From IMG/VR virus record IMGVR_UViG_3300025570_002156, positions 1-32,745 of that record: a stretch of DNA of 32,745 nt; one strand, written 5' to 3'. The position numbers and the translations under genes were made by a program. Position 1 is the first letter of the stretch, and each line of letters begins with the position of its first letter. The notes under the pieces are model-generated. The model had not been told where the DNA came from and made no database searches. It was given only the letters and a program-made list of their open reading frames with translations. Below are positions 30,436 to 32,745 of this stretch, one piece after another. This stretch comes from a virus.

Positions 30436-32745
30436 TTTAGTTCAGATAATTTCATATAAATTTTTTCTTCGATTGTGTTTATTGAATCTACAAACACAAT
30501 ATCATCTCCAACGTCTCCAGTAATAATGGTGACGTCACCCTTCTTAGGTAACTTTTTACCAGAACTTATATATTCTGTCAACCTTTCATTTCTATCGGAA
30601 TCGAGAAACAAGCCGCAAACTGGACCTAAATCATCCTGCATTTCTAATCTAGCGTACTTGTTTCCGTTTCTGCTTGTCCTCTTTGTTATATCTACGACGG
30701 TTCCAACAAATTTAACTCTTCTCCTAGAAGATGATCGCCTTATGTCCTCTGATGTGTTAAATGAGACAGAATCTCCAGCGCTAAAGATATCCCTTATTGT
30801 GTGAGAATAACTATAACCAAGTAGTTTTTCTTCAAAGAACCAGTTAGCATATTTTATGTGACTTGTGTTTTGCTCATATATTTTTTTATATTGATCATAC
30901 TTCTTTTTGAACGTTCCAAACCTTCTGTCAGCGAATAGAATTCTGCCGTCGTCAGCTGGAGCATTCTCTTGTCTAAAGTGCTGTATTGTATTTAATACGT
31001 CATAATTAAAGCGATCACCAACTTCAATTATGTTCCTTTTTTCTCTGTCCGTTAATATATTAAAGCTTTGAGCCTCAAGAACTAATCTACAACGATCAGT
31101 CGTAACAAAAGAATCTAATAGCCCAGCTTGGATAAACGCAGACATAGTGCCTATATTAACTCCACAATCTTTAGCAGCTGTAAATATATCATATTTGTTT
31201 TCAAAGTTGTTTTCTCTAAACTCGATTAGAGATTCGATAATCTTACCAGAAACACCTTTAATGGAGTTTAATCCGTATCTTATATTTTTGCCTTCGATCT
31301 TAAAATCAAAATCAGAAAGGTTTAAGTCTGGTGGCAAAAGTGTTATATCAAAAAACGAAAGCTCTTGAGATATTTTAGCTATCTCTTCATGAGAGTTAGG
31401 TTCGAACCTTGCCATCTTAAGTAAACTAAGAAAGAATTCCTGTGGATGGTTAAATTTAAGGTAGATAGTTATCGCCGCCAAGTAAGCGTAAGAAATACTG
31501 TGGGATTTGTTAAACGAATAATTAGCAGAATCTTCTGCGACTTTCCACAAAACCTCCCCTATAACTGGATCTAGGTTTTTCTCTTTGATTTTTTCTTCAA
31601 TCTTGGCTTTCCAAGCTGGCATATCCTCAACCTTCTTCTTTCCGACTATCCTTCTAAGCTGCTCTGACTCATCTAGGCTAAAGCCAACCTTAACAGCCAT
31701 TTTCATTAACTGCTCTTGGTAAAGAGGAATGCCCCCTGTATAACTAAGTATATCATCAAAAAATTCATGCACACAATTAAACTCTCCAGTTCTTACATAT
31801 TCAGCGTAACTGTCCTTAAAATCTAAAGCTCCTGGTCTGGCAATAGCCACAACTGCGGAAAGCTGTTCTAGGTTTCTGGGGGCAACCTGCTTGCATACTT
31901 TGAAGTTTACATCAGCTTCGATTTGGAACAAGCCTTTGGGTTGCTGTAGGCAAGCTAACGCAGCATAGATGCTTTCGTCGCTAGGGTCGATCTCAGAGGC
32001 TTTGATGCCTATTTGGTTACAGGTATCATTAACCACCGAAAGCGTCCTCAGTCCAAGTATATCGAACTTAACGCTAAGGCTGGCAACGTCATCCATATCA
32101 TAACCAGAAACCAAAGCTCCATCATTCGTTTTTTGGAGAGGCATTATATCCTCTTGGTTGTAATAACTAATAGAAATTCCAGAAGGGTGAACTCCTGTAT
32201 TTTTAATTAAGCCTTCTAATTTTTTTGCTATTTTATAACATCTCTCATGCTTATCAGCAAACTTTTTAAAAGATTCGCTTTCGTCGTAAGCAATATCTAA
32301 TTTTGCGACTTTGCCAAAATGCTTAGGTATAGTGTCACTAATCTGGTTGACATCCATTTCAGATAATTCTTCCACTATCTTTCCGCATTCTTTCATGCAT
32401 AGCTTCGAACTTAGTGTGTTAAGAGTTAAAATCTTGGAAGTTCTTCCTTCGTACTTGTCTTCAATATACTTAATAACTTCAGCCCTGCGATCATAAGAAA
32501 TATCGTTATCAATATCAGCGAGTAAAGAACCGTCAAGAAACACTTCTCCCTCATGCTCAATTTTCCTTGCTCTGCTTTTAGAGACAAATCTTTCAAAAAA
32601 TAGTTCATATTTAATTGGATCTATATTAGTTACACCGAGAAGAAATAAAACCAAACTACCAGCCGCACTTCCCCTTCCAGCACCAGTAGGGATTTTACTT
32701 CTTTGGCAGTAATCCATAATGTCCCAGTTGAGAAGTATATAGTCC
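30432..32745 (-). CDS. dnaE: DNA polymerase III alpha subunit (C-family), N-terminus outside window
   Basis: The frame runs off the window end; 761 residues follow the first Met and nine more precede it in frame (DYILLNWDI). They continue as the DnaE motif 'YFxIxWDxxxxA'. Seen in order: GAGRGSAAGSL (12-22), catalytic DIDND (D70, D72), the third acid in VKFDILGLRTL (D219), NTGVHPSGISIS (173-184), KSHSISYAYLAA and a helix-hairpin-helix-like region. It ends with an OB domain (VKFVGTVVDITKRTSRNGNK onward, about 675-745). The PHP domain and finger start are missing with the 5' end. No C-terminal tau-binding region as in E. coli is evident. The gene overlaps the Clp gene by ATGA. C-family polymerases are uncommon in phages; most use A or B family. 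Confidence 0.9.
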   Translation of the reverse strand, partial: DYILLNWDIMDYCQRSKIPTGAGRGSAAGSLVLFLLGVTNIDPIKYELFFERFVSKSRARKIEHEGEVFLDGSLLADIDNDISYDRRAEVIKYIEDKYEGRTSKILTLNTLSSKLCMKECGKIVEELSEMDVNQISDTIPKHFGKVAKLDIAYDESESFKKFADKHERCYKIAKKLEGLIKNTGVHPSGISISYYNQEDIMPLQKTNDGALVSGYDMDDVASLSVKFDILGLRTLSVVNDTCNQIGIKASEIDPSDESIYAALACLQQPKGLFQIEADVNFKVCKQVAPRNLEQLSAVVAIARPGALDFKDSYAEYVRTGEFNCVHEFFDDILSYTGGIPLYQEQLMKMAVKVGFSLDESEQLRRIVGKKKVEDMPAWKAKIEEKIKEKNLDPVIGEVLWKVAEDSANYSFNKSHSISYAYLAAITIYLKFNHPQEFFLSLLKMARFEPNSHEEIAKISQELSFFDITLLPPDLNLSDFDFKIEGKNIRYGLNSIKGVSGKIIESLIEFRENNFENKYDIFTAAKDCGVNIGTMSAFIQAGLLDSFVTTDRCRLVLEAQSFNILTDREKRNIIEVGDRFNYDVLNTIQHFRQENAPADDGRILFADRRFGTFKKKYDQYKKIYEQNTSHIKYANWFFEEKLLGYSYSHTIRDIFSAGDSVSFNTSEDIRRSSSRRRVKFVGTVVDITKRTSRNGNKYARLEMQDDLGPVCGLFLDSDRNERLTEYISSGKKLPKKGDVTIITGDVGDDIVFVDSINTIEEKIYMKLSELK

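Noticed and set aside
30550-30580. TTGACA-like element inside the polymerase gene
   Set aside because: The -10 at the right distance is only TAAAAA and it lies far from a start codon.
30432-32745. An intein in the polymerase gene
   Set aside because: The length between motifs matches a normal DnaE, with no splice-type blocks.
1-32745. tRNA genes or an alternative genetic code
   Set aside because: No cloverleaf-like sequence was noticed in the few gaps, and all recognised genes read through normally with the standard code.

Overview
The window looks like part of a large, AT-rich genome of a tailed phage (or prophage) with a lambda-type siphovirus tail tip. Tail genes in the lambda order L, K, I, J lie beside a bacterial-type DNA polymerase III alpha subunit, a two-ATPase Clp unfoldase and many carbohydrate-active genes. 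Genes are packed tightly, with stop-start overlaps (ATGA, TAATG). I saw no tRNA, rRNA, insertion sequence or CRISPR array. Most start codons follow A-rich leaders without a clear Shine-Dalgarno sequence, while several promoters resemble sigma-70 TTGACA/TATAAT. The host is therefore not settled. Sulfotransferases and sulfated-glycan genes would fit a marine setting, but that is inference.

Layout. (1) Positions 1-714, minus strand: end of a tail-fibre operon. (2) 936-5711, minus: an overlapping five-gene run of sulfotransferase, sulfotransferase/fucosyltransferase-like fusion, second sulfotransferase, exostosin-like glycosyltransferase and FkbM methyltransferase. A near-consensus promoter lies just before the first start codon. 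(3) 5754-11869, minus: three BspA-like leucine-rich-repeat proteins with virion-type N-termini, interleaved with tail-fibre and fibre-associated genes and small unknown genes. (4) 11980-21461, plus: tail tip genes gpL, gpK, gpI, a very large gpJ and a further 530-aa probable tail protein. The tape measure gene is not adjacent. (5) 21436-32745, minus: replication, recombination and accessory genes. These include DNA polymerase III alpha (cut by the window end), a ClpA/ClpC-like ATPase, a small basic protein, a kinase-fold protein lacking catalytic acids, a possible nucleic-acid-binding protein, a GT4/zinc-ribbon/DUF4214 glycosyltransferase running into a split GT9 heptosyltransferase, a candidate annealing protein, a GNAT acetyltransferase and two small proteins.

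How it may work together. The polymerase and candidate annealing protein point to phage-encoded replication and recombination. The Clp ATPase keeps a ClpP-binding-like loop and could redirect host ClpP. The tail tip and LRR/fibre set would handle adsorption. The two carbohydrate clusters (936-5711 and 23119-26137) could decorate virion proteins or remodel the host surface. The features that most deserve a second look are the sulfation/glycosylation operon, the promoters placed so that transcripts would be almost leaderless, a perfect 12-bp inverted repeat around the promoter and start of the kinase-like gene, and the split GT9 gene.
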